Positions 16,252-24,274 of a DNA stretch of 35,666 bases are shown here, piece after piece. This stretch comes from Myxococcota bacterium (lineage in GTDB: Bacteria; Myxococcota_A; UBA796; UBA2385). The notes below the pieces were generated by a model, which saw only the letters and a program-made list of their open reading frames with translations, was not told the origin of the DNA and made no database searches. Every line of letters starts with the position of its first letter. Within the stretch, counting starts at the first letter, position 1. The stretch spans positions 1 to 35,666 of the forward strand of contig JAKLKF010000079.1 of NCBI GenBank assembly GCA_023150805.1, in the 5' to 3' direction. A program made the position numbers and the translations under genes.

Positions 16252-17185
16252 CGTCGGCTCCCGCGGGCAGCGGCTCGCCACCCAGCAACAGGTAGAGCAG
16301 GGCCATGCGGACCGCGACGCCGTTGGTCACCTGCTCGAGGATCACCGAGCGGTCGCCGTCCGCCACCTCCGGGCTCAGCTCCACCCCCCGGTTGATGGGC
16401 CCGGGGTGCATCACGAGCACCTCGGGGCGGGCGCGCCGCAGCTTGTCCAGGTCGAGGCCGTAGAAGCGCGAGTACTCCCGCGCGCTGGCCATCATGCCGG
16501 GGGCCAGCCGCTCGCGCTGGATGCGCAGCATCATCACGACGTCGGCGTCCCCCAGCACGTCGTCCACGCGGTGGCGGACCTCGACGCCCAGGTGGGCCAT
16601 GTCCTGGCGGCACATGGTGCCCGGGCCGGCGACGACCACCCGCGCGCCCATCCGGGTCAAGCCGTAGATGTTCGAGCGCGCGACGCGCGAGTGGTACACG
16701 TCGCCGACGATCGCGACGGTGCGTCCGGCCAGCTCGCCCAGGTGGTCGCGCATCGTCAGCATGTCGAGCAGCGCCTGGCTGGGGTGCTCGTTGATGCCGT
16801 CCCCGGCGTTGAGCACCGTCCAGGGGAAGGCCTGGGCCAGCATGTGCGGGGCGCCGGCGTGCGCGTGCCGGATGATGATCGCGTCGGGCTTCATCGCGTC
16901 GAGGTTGCGCGCCGTGTCCATCAGCGTCTCGCCCTTCTTGGTCGAGCTGCTGCTGGCCGAGAAGCCCAGCGTGTCGGCCGACAGCCGCTTGGCCGCCAGG
17001 TCGAAGGACAGCCGCGTGCGCGTGCTGTCCTCGAAGAAGGCGGTCACCACCGTGCGGCCCCGCAGGGTCGGCACCTTCTTGATGCGCCGCTCGCTCACCG
17101 AGCGGAAGCGCGCGGCCGTGTCCAGGATCTCGACGATCTCCTCGGCGGAGACGTCGCGCAGACCGAGCATGTCCTTGCGGCGCAC
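16238..17185 (-). CDS. pyrB: Aspartate carbamoyltransferase catalytic chain
   Basis: A 315-residue enzyme joining carbamoyl phosphate and L-aspartate to N-carbamoyl-aspartate in pyrimidine synthesis. Carbamoyl-phosphate contacts STRTR (near 53-57), the Lys-rich loop SSSTKKGET (near 79-87), EHPSQALLD and HPGPINRG are all present. The length is typical for a bare catalytic chain, with no N-terminal extension of the Pseudomonas type. The start is GTG at 17185, whose first base is the last base of the pyrR TAG. It sits between pyrR and the inactive pyrC', which may assemble with it. Confidence 0.97.
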   Translation of the reverse strand: MRRKDMLGLRDVSAEEIVEILDTAARFRSVSERRIKKVPTLRGRTVVTAFFEDSTRTRLSFDLAAKRLSADTLGFSASSSSTKKGETLMDTARNLDAMKPDAIIIRHAHAGAPHMLAQAFPWTVLNAGDGINEHPSQALLDMLTMRDHLGELAGRTVAIVGDVYHSRVARSNIYGLTRMGARVVVAGPGTMCRQDMAHLGVEVRHRVDDVLGDADVVMMLRIQRERLAPGMMASAREYSRFYGLDLDKLRRARPEVLVMHPGPINRGVELSPEVADGDRSVILEQVTNGVAVRMALLYLLLGGEPLPAGADDAAA

Positions 17186-17748
17186 TAGCGACCTCCCTCG
17201 GCGCGGTGCACGCGCACCCCGTCCTGCTCCGAGCCGTCCTCGACCAGGTGCACCACCACCCGGTCGCGCTTGCCGGTGCCGATCTCCCGGCCGACGTAGT
17301 CGGCCGCGATGGGCAGCTCCCGGTGCCCGCGGTCGACCAGGACGGCCAGCTGCACCCGCGCGGGCCGCCCGTAGTCCATGATCTCGTCCAGCGCGGCGCG
17401 CACGGTGCGCCCGGTGAAGAGCACGTCGTCCACCAGGACCACGGTCCGCCCGCTGATCTCGAAGGGGATGGCCGTCTCGCCCAGGGTCGGCCGCTCCAGC
17501 CCGGTGTACAGGTCGTCGCGGTACAGCGTGATGTCCAGCGTGCCGACGCGCGGGCGCCGGCCCTCGGCGTGCGCGATGGCGTCGGCGAGGCGCTGGGCCA
17601 GGTGGCCACCGCCGGTGACGATGCCGACCAGCACGTAGCCGTCGGGATCACCCAGGCGCTCGCTGATCTCGCTGGCCAGCCGGGTGACGGACCGGTGCAG
17701 GTCCTGCGCGCTCATGGACAGCCACGCCTCGGCGCCCGGTCGATGCAT
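17185..17748 (-). CDS. pyrR: Bifunctional pyr operon regulator / uracil phosphoribosyltransferase
   Basis: A 187-residue PyrR. In other bacteria it binds pyr mRNA in a UMP-dependent way and also has uracil phosphoribosyltransferase activity. The PRPP-binding motif VVLVDDVLFTGRTVRAALD (about 100-118) and the YRDDLYTG loop are clear. The ATG at 17748 follows AGGGAG at good spacing. An in-frame ATG 33 bases downstream is possible. It is first in pyrR-pyrB-pyrC'. The 94-base leader holds a short GGGC/GCCC hairpin near 17802-17815, but no convincing attenuator or anti-attenuator pair. Confidence 0.94.
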   Translation of the reverse strand: MHRPGAEAWLSMSAQDLHRSVTRLASEISERLGDPDGYVLVGIVTGGGHLAQRLADAIAHAEGRRPRVGTLDITLYRDDLYTGLERPTLGETAIPFEISGRTVVLVDDVLFTGRTVRAALDEIMDYGRPARVQLAVLVDRGHRELPIAADYVGREIGTGKRDRVVVHLVEDGSEQDGVRVHRAEGGR

Positions 17749-17842
17749 GCCCGCTCCCTGGACCGCCAGCCGCCCGCCGCCGGTCGCGGCTGTCTATGCC
17801 AGGGCGCCGGGCCCTACCAGCCCCGGCCGCCGCGGGAGCCGG

Positions 17843-18259
17843 TCAATCCGACAGCACCCGGGCCTTGCCGTCGACCAGCGCCACGTGGACCCGCAGCGGG
17901 ACGGCCTTGTAGTAGTCGGTCCCCGGGTAGTAGGCGTACTGGGTCCAGGCGCAGTCGACCTCGTAGGCGGCGGACTTGTCGATGAACCGGCAGTGCTTCT
18001 CGCCGAGGTCCTTGGAGACCCCCTTGCGGTCCAGCTCCTGGATCAGGCGTGCCCGCGCCTGGTCCTGGTTCTCGTGGCTTGCCCAGTCCAGCACGACTGT
18101 GCCGCCGATCTCCTTCATCGCCAGGTAGTCGAACCAGACCGGGGCGAAGGTGAAGCCCAGGTAGGCCGCCGCCGCCAGGACCAGGACGCCCAGCACGGCG
18201 ACCCCACCGATGGCCGAGTCGCCACGGCGGGAGGTGGAGGGCGGACGACGCAGGGGCAT
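17843..18259 (-). CDS. Small single-pass membrane protein, unknown function
   Basis: A 138-residue protein with a short Arg/Ser-rich N-terminus, one membrane segment at about 20-45 (AVLGVLVLAAAAYLGFTF) and a C-terminal soluble domain of about 90 residues with two Cys (HCRFID and VDCAWTQY). Such a layout suggests export of the C-terminal part, with a possible disulfide. The ATG at 18259 has a strong site (GGAGGTCCTC). I do not recognise the family. It sits between the LepB-like gene and the pyr operon on the same strand, with its own promoter-like box. Confidence 0.75.
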   Translation of the reverse strand: MPLRRPPSTSRRGDSAIGGVAVLGVLVLAAAAYLGFTFAPVWFDYLAMKEIGGTVVLDWASHENQDQARARLIQELDRKGVSKDLGEKHCRFIDKSAAYEVDCAWTQYAYYPGTDYYKAVPLRVHVALVDGKARVLSD

Positions 18260-18284
18260 GAGGACCTCCGAGGAGCGCGCGGGC

Positions 18285-18293
18285 AGCCTACCA
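18285..18293 (-). promoter_or_regulatory. Candidate extended -10 for the small membrane protein gene
   Basis: On the minus strand this reads TGGTAGGCT: an extended TGn followed by TAGGCT. It lies in the 58-base gap after the LepB-like gene. The -35 region (GCGACC) matches poorly. The box has the same form as others in the window. Confidence 0.35.
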
Positions 18294-18317
18294 GAGCCGG
18301 ACGCGGCGGTCGCCGGC

Positions 18318-18908
18318 TCAGGGGCAGGCGGGGGGACCGGGGAGCGCCCACAGCAGGACCCCGTCGATCTCCTCCCGGGAGAGCGCGCCCCAGTGCCGCG
18401 AGTCGCGGCTGCGAACGCGGTCGTCGCCCGCGACGAACCAGTGGTCGGCCGGGACCTGCACCACGCCGGCCGCGCCGGCACCCGGCAGGGTCCACCAGCG
18501 CCGGTCCGAGGCCCCTTCCTCGACCCAGGCGCCCTCCTCCGCGGGGCACTGCCGCGCCACCGGTCCCTGGAGGGTCCGCCCGGTGGCCAGGGGTCGGCCG
18601 TCGACCAGCAGGCGCCCGTCCACCTCCTCGACCCGGCTGCCGGGGCCGGCCACCACGCGCTTGACGAAGCGCTCCTCCTCGCCGGCGAGGTGCACCACCA
18701 CGACGTCGCCGACGCGAACGGGGCCCGGCCGGCGCAGCAGCAGGGCCTGCCCCTCGACCAGCCCCGGCAGCATCGCCCCCCCCGCCACCACCCGCAGGTC
18801 GAAGAGCAGCAGGCGCCCCAGGACGACCAGGCCCGCCAGCACCATCACCCCGCCGCCGAGCCTGCGACCCCGCCGCCCGGCGCCCGGCCCCGCCGGCGCC
18901 TCAGTCAT
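18318..18908 (-). CDS. Signal peptidase I-like protein with nucleophile Ser replaced by Ala
   Basis: A 196-residue S26-family protein. One N-terminal membrane segment (about 20-37, VMVLAGLVVLGRLLLFDL) is followed by the signal peptidase boxes. Box B, normally SMxPTL with the catalytic Ser, reads GGAMLPGL, so Ala occupies the Ser position. The general-base Lys box is intact (FVKRVVAGPG), as is the GDDRVRSRDSRHWG box. The codon is GCG next to a run of eight Gs; a single change from TCG would restore Ser. The ATG at 18908 overlaps the lepA stop by 8 bases, the common lepA-lepB order. It is either a non-catalytic paralogue or a reading artefact at the G-run. An active LepB should then be encoded elsewhere. 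Confidence 0.85.
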   Translation of the reverse strand: MTEAPAGPGAGRRGRRLGGGVMVLAGLVVLGRLLLFDLRVVAGGAMLPGLVEGQALLLRRPGPVRVGDVVVVHLAGEEERFVKRVVAGPGSRVEEVDGRLLVDGRPLATGRTLQGPVARQCPAEEGAWVEEGASDRRWWTLPGAGAAGVVQVPADHWFVAGDDRVRSRDSRHWGALSREEIDGVLLWALPGPPACP

Positions 18909-20706
18909 CGACCGAGAGCACCGCCAGGAAGGCCTGCTGGGGGATCTCGACCGCGCCCACCGACTTCATCCGCTTCTTGCCTTCCTTCTGGCGCTCGAGC
19001 AGCTTGCGCTTGCGGCTGATGTCACCGCCGTAACACTTGGCCGTGACGTCCTTTCGCAGCGCCTTGACCGTGGTGCGGGCGATGACCTTGGTGCCGACCG
19101 CCGCCTGGATGGCGACGTCGAACATCTGCCGCGGGATGAAGTCCTTGAGCTTGCGGGCGACCACCTGGCCCTTGTTGAAGCTGGCCGAGCGGTGCACGAT
19201 CACCGAGAGCGCGTCGACGGGGTCCTTGTTGACCAGGATGTCGAGCTTGACCAGGTCGCTCTGCTCCCAGCGCACGACCTCGTAGTCCATGCTGGCGTAG
19301 CCGCGCGAGCAGCTCTTGAGCTTGTCGAAGAAGTCGAAGACGACCTCGGCGTAGGGGATCTCGTAGGTGAGCTGCACCCGGCCGGGGCCGGTGTAGTCGA
19401 AGGCGACCTGGGTGCCGCGCCGCTCCTCGCACAGCTTGAGCACCGGGCCGACGTAGGACTCCGGCAGGTGGAGGGTCACCTTGGCGATCGGCTCCTCGAT
19501 GCTCTCGATCTCGGCCTGCGGCGGCAGCTTGCTGGGCGAGTGGATGTCGAGCTTCTCGCCCTTGCGGGTGGTCACCTTGTAGACGACCGAGGGCGAGGTG
19601 TTGATCAGGTCGAGGTCGTACTCCCGCTCCAGCCGCTCCTGCACGATCTCCATGTGCAGCAGGCCCAGGTAGCCACAGCGGAAGCCGAAGCCGAGCGCGT
19701 CGGACACCTCGGGCTCGTAGGTGAAGGCCGCGTCGTTGAGGTTCAGCTTCTCCAGCGCGGCGCGCAGGTTGTCGTAGTCGGCGTTGTCGACCGGGAAGAT
19801 GCCGCTGAAGACCATCGGCTTGGTCTCGCGGAAGCCCGGCAAGGGCGAGCTCGCCTTGCGGTCCTTGTGGGTGACGGTGTCGCCGACCCGCGCGTCGGTG
19901 AGCTGCTTGATGCCGGCGATGAGGAAGCCCACGTCCCCGGCCTTCATCTCCTCGCGGTCGACGAGGTCGGGCGCGAAGACGCCCAGCCGCGTGACGTCGT
20001 AGGTCGCGCCCGTCGCCATGAGCTGGACCCGCTCGCCCTTGCGCACGGTCCCGGCGAAGACGCGCACGAGCACGATGACGCCGACGTAGCTGTCGAACCA
20101 GGAGTCGATGATCAGCGCCTGCAGCGGCGCCGAGGGGTCGCCCTTGGGAGGCGGGATGTGGCGGACGATCGCCTGCAGGACCTGGTCGATGCCCAGGCCC
20201 GTCTTGGCCGAGCACTGCACGGCGTGCTGGATGTCCAGGCCGATGCCCTCCTCGAGCTGGTGGAGGACCGCCTCGGGGTCGGCGCCCGGCAGGTCGATCT
20301 TGTTGACCACCGGCAGGATCTCGACGCCCTGCTCCAGGGCCAGGTACACGTTGGACAGGGTCTGGGCCTCGACCCCCTGCGCCGCGTCGACCACCAGCAG
20401 CACGCCCTCGCAGGCGGCCAGGCTGCGGCTCACCTCGTAGGTGAAGTCGACGTGTCCGGGGGTGTCGATCAGGTTCAGGCACCACTGCACGCCGTCGGGA
20501 TCGGTGTAGCGAAGCTCCACCGTCTGGGCCTTGATCGTGATGCCGCGCTCCCGCTCCAGGTCCATGCGGTCCAGGTACTGGTCGCGCTTGTCCCGCTCCC
20601 CCAGCAGGCCCGTGTGCTCCATGAGCCGGTCGGCCAGGGTCGACTTGCCGTGGTCGATGTGGGCGATGATGGCGAAGTTGCGGATGCGCTCGACGGGCCC
20701 GGGCAT
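18901..20706 (-). CDS. lepA: Elongation factor 4 (LepA)
   Basis: A 601-residue translational GTPase that can back-translocate ribosomes and affects ribosome assembly and elongation. GTPase motifs are AHIDHGKST (G1), RGITI (G2), DTPGHVDF (G3) and NKIDLPGAD (G4). The LepA-specific C-terminal domain includes RKLKDFIPRQMFDVAIQAA and the basic tail KCYGGDISRKRKLLERQKEG. Length is as usual for the family. The ATG at 20706 has GGAGA upstream; earlier codons would add an Arg/Pro-rich extension not found in LepA. It is co-transcribed with the LepB-like gene. Confidence 0.98.
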   Translation of the reverse strand: MPGPVERIRNFAIIAHIDHGKSTLADRLMEHTGLLGERDKRDQYLDRMDLERERGITIKAQTVELRYTDPDGVQWCLNLIDTPGHVDFTYEVSRSLAACEGVLLVVDAAQGVEAQTLSNVYLALEQGVEILPVVNKIDLPGADPEAVLHQLEEGIGLDIQHAVQCSAKTGLGIDQVLQAIVRHIPPPKGDPSAPLQALIIDSWFDSYVGVIVLVRVFAGTVRKGERVQLMATGATYDVTRLGVFAPDLVDREEMKAGDVGFLIAGIKQLTDARVGDTVTHKDRKASSPLPGFRETKPMVFSGIFPVDNADYDNLRAALEKLNLNDAAFTYEPEVSDALGFGFRCGYLGLLHMEIVQERLEREYDLDLINTSPSVVYKVTTRKGEKLDIHSPSKLPPQAEIESIEEPIAKVTLHLPESYVGPVLKLCEERRGTQVAFDYTGPGRVQLTYEIPYAEVVFDFFDKLKSCSRGYASMDYEVVRWEQSDLVKLDILVNKDPVDALSVIVHRSASFNKGQVVARKLKDFIPRQMFDVAIQAAVGTKVIARTTVKALRKDVTAKCYGGDISRKRKLLERQKEGKKRMKSVGAVEIPQQAFLAVLSVDD

Positions 20707-20759
20707 CGGGGGTCTCCAGGGAGGGGTGCCCGCAGGCCGGGCGAAGGGGCGGGCGGGGC

Positions 20760-22061
20760 CTAGGGGCGGCCGATGCCCTGGTACTCGAAGCCCTGCTCGC
20801 GCAGCCGCTGCGGGTCGTAGATGTTGCGGCCGTCGAAGATCCGCAGCCCGCGCATGCGGCCCTTCAGCTCGGCCAGGTCGGGGTGGCGGAACTCGTTCCA
20901 CTCGGTGACCAGCACCAGGGCGTCGGCGTCCTGGGCCGCCTCCATCGCCGAGGTGGCGAAGGTGATCCGGTCACCCAGGATGCGCTGCGCCACGGTCATC
21001 GCCTCGGGGTCGTAGGCGGAGACCTGGGCGCCGGCGGCCAGCAGGGCGTCGATGATCACCAGCGAGGGGGCCTCGCGCATGTCGTCGGTCTCGGGCTTGA
21101 AGGCCAGGCCCCACAGGGCGACCTTCTTGCCGCGCAGGTCGGGCCCCAGCCGGGCCAGGACCTTGTCCGCCAGCACGACCTTCTGCTCGAAGTTCACGTC
21201 CTCGACGGCGTTGGCGATCTTCAGGTCGAGGTCGTAGGCCTTGGCCGTCTGCACCAGGGCGCGCACGTCCTTGGGGAAGCAGGAGCCGCCGTAGCCGGCG
21301 CCCGCGAAGAGGAAGCGCGGGCCGATGCGGGTGTCGCTGCCCGTGCCCTTGCGGACCATCTCGATGTCGGCGCCGACCCGCTCGCAGAGGCGGGACAGCT
21401 CGTTCATGAAGGAGATCTTGGTCGCGAGCATGGCGTTGCTGGCGTACTTCGCCAGCTCGGCGCTGCGGTTGTCCATGAACAGGATCGGCCGTCCGGTGCG
21501 GACCAGGGGGTCGTACAGCTCGTTCATGACGTCGCGCGCCCAGGCGGTGCGGCAGCCGATCACGATGCGGTCGGGGTGGGTGAAGTCCTCGACCGCCGCG
21601 CCTTCCTTCAGGAACTCGGGGTTGCTGACGACGTCGAACTCGTAGCGCGCACTGCGGCCGATGATCTCCCGGACCCGGTCGGCGGTCCCCACGGGCACGG
21701 TCGACTTGATGATGGCCACGATCCTGCGGCTCATGTGGCGGCCGATCAGCTCGCTGACCGCGTCGACGCCGGAGAGGTCGGCGTGGCCGTCCTCCAGCCC
21801 GGGGGTCCCCACCGCGATGTAGACCACGTCCGCGGCGGCGATGGCGGCCGCCGTGTCCAGCGTGAAGCGCAGCCGCCCCTCGCGCACGTTGCGCCGGAGG
21901 ATGGGCTCCAGGCCGGGCTCGTAGATGGGCACGCGGCTCTGCAGCAGGGCGTCGATCTTGTCGGGGTCGTTGTCGGCGCAGGTCACCTCGAAGCCGAGGT
22001 CCGACATGCAGGTGCCGACCACCAGGCCGACGTAGCCAGTACCCACTACGCAGATGTTCAT
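20760..22061 (-). CDS. ugd: UDP-glucose 6-dehydrogenase
   Basis: A 433-residue enzyme oxidising UDP-glucose to UDP-glucuronate in two NAD-dependent steps, feeding polysaccharide or lipid A modification. It shows the NAD-binding GTGYVGLVVG at residues 7-16, the central KSTVPVGTADRV and NPEFLKEG segments, and the catalytic Cys in GGSCFPKDV (near 258). The C-terminal substrate domain includes LWGLAFKPETDDMREAPS. The ATG at 22061 follows AGGAG. Its promoter is one of the best in the window. lepA starts 54 bases after its stop, so some read-through into lepA is possible. Confidence 0.96.
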   Translation of the reverse strand: MNICVVGTGYVGLVVGTCMSDLGFEVTCADNDPDKIDALLQSRVPIYEPGLEPILRRNVREGRLRFTLDTAAAIAAADVVYIAVGTPGLEDGHADLSGVDAVSELIGRHMSRRIVAIIKSTVPVGTADRVREIIGRSARYEFDVVSNPEFLKEGAAVEDFTHPDRIVIGCRTAWARDVMNELYDPLVRTGRPILFMDNRSAELAKYASNAMLATKISFMNELSRLCERVGADIEMVRKGTGSDTRIGPRFLFAGAGYGGSCFPKDVRALVQTAKAYDLDLKIANAVEDVNFEQKVVLADKVLARLGPDLRGKKVALWGLAFKPETDDMREAPSLVIIDALLAAGAQVSAYDPEAMTVAQRILGDRITFATSAMEAAQDADALVLVTEWNEFRHPDLAELKGRMRGLRIFDGRNIYDPQRLREQGFEYQGIGRP

Positions 22062-22186
22062 CGGAGGCTCCTTGCTTGTCCGCGCACCGATCCGCGACGC
22101 TGCCGGGCCCGGCTGCCCGGGTCGGACCGTCGCGGTCGGGCTGTCCATGGCTCGGCTGCCGGCGGACCGCCCCGCCGCGGAGGCGG

Positions 22187-22215
22187 AGGCTAAGGCTGTG
22201 GCCCCAGCGCGTCAA
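22187..22215 (-). promoter_or_regulatory. ugd promoter
   Basis: On the minus strand TTGACG (22215-22210) is followed after 17 bases by TAGCCT (22192-22187). The -35 matches consensus at five of six bases with ideal spacing. It is divergent from the rpsT promoter, about 40 bases away. The leader to the ugd ATG is about 120 bases. Confidence 0.6.
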
Positions 22216-22253
22216 CGCAGCGGCCCGTGACAGCTTCGGGGAGCACGGTCGCC

Positions 22254-22283
22254 TTGACAGGTCGGGTCCGGACGCGATAGCCG
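22254..22283 (+). promoter_or_regulatory. rpsT promoter
   Basis: A perfect TTGACA (22254-22259) lies 18 bases before TAGCCG (22278-22283). The leader to the GTG of rpsT at 22341 is about 50 bases. Confidence 0.6.
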
Positions 22284-22340
22284 GCCGGCTGCACCGGGCG
22301 GCGAGCGCCCGTCCCCCCTCAGGATCCGCGGAGATCAGAA

Positions 22341-22613
22341 GTGGCCAACCACAAGGACGCCATCAAGCGCGACAAGCAGAACCAGAAGGCGCGGCTGCGC
22401 AACCGGCACTACCGGTCCCTCATGCGCAGCCGGATCAAGGCCCTGCGCGAGGCGGTGGAGTCCGGCGACAAGGCGGCGGCCCAGGCCCAGCTCCAGGAGA
22501 CGGTCAGCGTCATCCAGCGGGTGGCCCAGAAGGGCATCATCCACCAGCGCCAGGCCGCCCGGCGCGTGAGCCGCCTGTCCCTGGCCGTCAACGGCGTGGG
22601 CAAGGTCGAGTAG
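22341..22613 (+). CDS. rpsT: 30S ribosomal protein S20
   Basis: A 90-residue helical, basic S20 protein binding 16S rRNA in the body of the 30S subunit. Family features are the start MANHKDAIKRDKQNQKARLRN and the C-terminal IHQRQAARRVSRL. The start is GTG at 22341. A single gene with its own promoter and a strong hairpin 23 bases after the stop. Rare-start rpsT genes can be feedback-controlled, as known in E. coli (UUG); whether this GTG serves that role is inference. Confidence 0.97.
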   Translation: MANHKDAIKRDKQNQKARLRNRHYRSLMRSRIKALREAVESGDKAAAQAQLQETVSVIQRVAQKGIIHQRQAARRVSRLSLAVNGVGKVE

Positions 22614-22635
22614 CTCCGACCTCTCCGACCTGCAC

Positions 22636-22662
22636 CGAAGCCGGCTCCCGCAGCCGGCTTCG
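22636..22662. terminator. Strong hairpin between rpsT and holA
   Basis: An 11-base perfect stem CGAAGCCGGCT (22636-22646) and AGCCGGCTTCG (22652-22662) with a five-base loop. It lies between the convergent rpsT and holA genes and can end both transcripts. Only short T-rich bases follow on either strand. Confidence 0.75.
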
Positions 22663-22688
22663 TCGCGATCGGGGAGGGCCGGCCCGCC

Positions 22689-23666
22689 TCAGCGCGTGGC
22701 CAGCTCCAGGATCAGCCGCTCGAAGATCCGCCGATCCCCCGCCCGCGCCCGGTTGAAGGCGCGGTTGGCCCGCGCCAGCGTGGCCAGGGTCGCGGCGACC
22801 GGCAGCGGCCGCTGGCGGAGCGAGCGCTCTGCCTCCTGCTGGTCGGACCACCGCATCCGCAGCCCGGCGTCCTTGGGGGCGACGCCGCGCTGCATGCAGT
22901 CCTGCAGCGTGAGCAGGTTGCGCACCTGCCAGGTCACCATGGCCATGAGCTGGTGGGAGGCCTTGCCGTCCTCCAGCAGGCGGTGCGCCTGGGCCAGGGC
23001 GCTGTCGACGTCCCGACGCACCAGGGCGCCGGTCAGGCCCCACACCTCGGCCTCGGCCACGACGCTGGCGGTCTGCTCGATGACCGCCTCGTCGATGCGC
23101 CCCTCTCCGCCGACCCAGCTGGCCGCCTTCTCCACCTCGCCGGCCAGCAGGCCCAGGTCGCGGCCCGACAGCTCGACCAGCAGGCGCGCCGCGTCGGGCT
23201 CGAGCCGGCAGCCCAGCCGGCGGGCGCGGTCCACGGCGAAGGCGACCGGGTCCTGGTCCTCGGCCTTGAAGCGCTCCACCCGGCCGACCTTCTTGACCAG
23301 GTTCTGCAGGCGCAGGCCGCGGTTCACGCCCTTGACCGCCTCGGGCAGCTTCGGGCCGACCAGGACCAGCACCGTGCTGGGCACGGGCTTCTCGGCGTAG
23401 GCCATCAAGGCGTCGAGCAGCTCGACGTTGGCCTTGTCCATGTCGCGCACGACGACGACGCGGTACCTCGACATCATCGGCACGGTGCGGACCAGGTCCA
23501 TCACCCGGCCGACGACGTCGCCGTCGCTGGCCAGCAGCACCGCCAGGTTGAAGCCGCCCATGGGCCCGAGCGCCTGCTGGACCAGGGCCTGCTCGGCCTC
23601 CTGCATGCGCAGGGGCTCGTCGCCGACGAAGATCGCGATGGGAGGCAGGGCCGGGGCGTCGGTCAC
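22689..23666 (-). CDS. holA: DNA polymerase III delta subunit
   Basis: A 325-residue HolA, the clamp-loader subunit that opens the beta sliding clamp. It starts with the family's FVGDEPLRMQEA segment, followed by the RVVVVRDMDKA and STVLVLVGPKL strands of the Rossmann-like domain, the LVELSGRDLGLLAGEVEKAASW lid helices and a C-terminal collar domain (WQVRNLLTLQDCMQRG). The GTG at 23666 overlaps the TGA of the upstream gene (GTGA). The lptE-holA order seen in E. coli is kept, which supports both assignments. Confidence 0.93.
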   Translation of the reverse strand: MTDAPALPPIAIFVGDEPLRMQEAEQALVQQALGPMGGFNLAVLLASDGDVVGRVMDLVRTVPMMSRYRVVVVRDMDKANVELLDALMAYAEKPVPSTVLVLVGPKLPEAVKGVNRGLRLQNLVKKVGRVERFKAEDQDPVAFAVDRARRLGCRLEPDAARLLVELSGRDLGLLAGEVEKAASWVGGEGRIDEAVIEQTASVVAEAEVWGLTGALVRRDVDSALAQAHRLLEDGKASHQLMAMVTWQVRNLLTLQDCMQRGVAPKDAGLRMRWSDQQEAERSLRQRPLPVAATLATLARANRAFNRARAGDRRIFERLILELATR

Positions 23667-24202
23667 GGTCGGGAGCCGGGAGAGGGGGTGCGACCGGGGT
23701 CGGTCACGGCCCCCGGTGCGGAGGACAGCCAGAGGGCGGCGTCCTCGGAGAGCTGCGCCGCCAGGGCCTGGAAGGCGGCGGCGCGAGCGCTGGCGGCGGC
23801 GAGGCCGTCCTGGGGGTCGGCCGGGTAGGCCCGCTCGGCGCGGAGCACCACGGCGCGAGGGGAGGCACCCAGCAGCTGCAGCTCCACCGCCAGGCGGGCC
23901 CGGTGCACGCGCAGCGCCTCGGTGGCTGCCGCGGAGGAGGTCGTGGCCTCCACCACGCGCAGCGTGAGGGGGTCTGGCCCGCCGGCGAGCCCCCGCGCGG
24001 CGAAGGCGTCGGCCAGGCCCTGGCGGAGCGCGTCGGCCAGGGCGGGCTCGGCCGCGGCGACGTCGACACCGACCAGGTGGACCGCGGCGCCCGCGGCGCG
24101 CGGAGGGACCCCCAGGTGGCAGGCGCCGCCTGGCAGGCCCGTCCCCAGGCCCAGTCCGGCCAGCAGGAGGGAGGATCGGAGCCGGAGCCGGGCGCGCTGC
24201 AC
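23663..24202 (-). CDS. lptE: Putative LPS-assembly lipoprotein LptE
   Basis: A 179-residue lipoprotein. The N-terminus has Arg residues, a hydrophobic segment and a lipobox-like GGAC (Cys near 28). The rest alternates strands and helices in the LptE pattern: VVLRAERAYPADP in the middle and an Ala-rich helix (AAAFQALAAQLSEDAALWL) near the end. LptE plugs the LptD barrel that inserts lipopolysaccharide into the outer membrane. Sequence similarity is weak by eye, and the call leans on its position directly before holA. Otherwise it is an unknown lipoprotein. Confidence 0.6.
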   Translation of the reverse strand: MQRARLRLRSSLLLAGLGLGTGLPGGACHLGVPPRAAGAAVHLVGVDVAAAEPALADALRQGLADAFAARGLAGGPDPLTLRVVEATTSSAAATEALRVHRARLAVELQLLGASPRAVVLRAERAYPADPQDGLAAASARAAAFQALAAQLSEDAALWLSSAPGAVTDPGRTPSPGSRP

Positions 24203-24214
24203 CTGTGGGCCTTA

Positions 24215-24243
24215 TTGACAGGGCCCCCGCCCGTCTACAGAAT
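24215..24243 (+). promoter_or_regulatory. Promoter of the beta-barrel-like gene
   Basis: A perfect TTGACA (24215-24220) is followed after 17 bases by CAGAAT (24238-24243), four of six matches. The start site would be near 24250, giving a leader of about 25 bases to the ATG at 24275. It lies just upstream of, and divergent from, lptE. Confidence 0.65.
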
Positions 24244-24274
24244 CGCCCCCCCTCCCCTCGCCCTCGGACGGCCC

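Noticed and set aside
17749..17842. PyrR-responsive attenuator in the pyr leader
   Set aside because: Only one weak hairpin and no anti-attenuator or PyrR-binding loop could be recognised.
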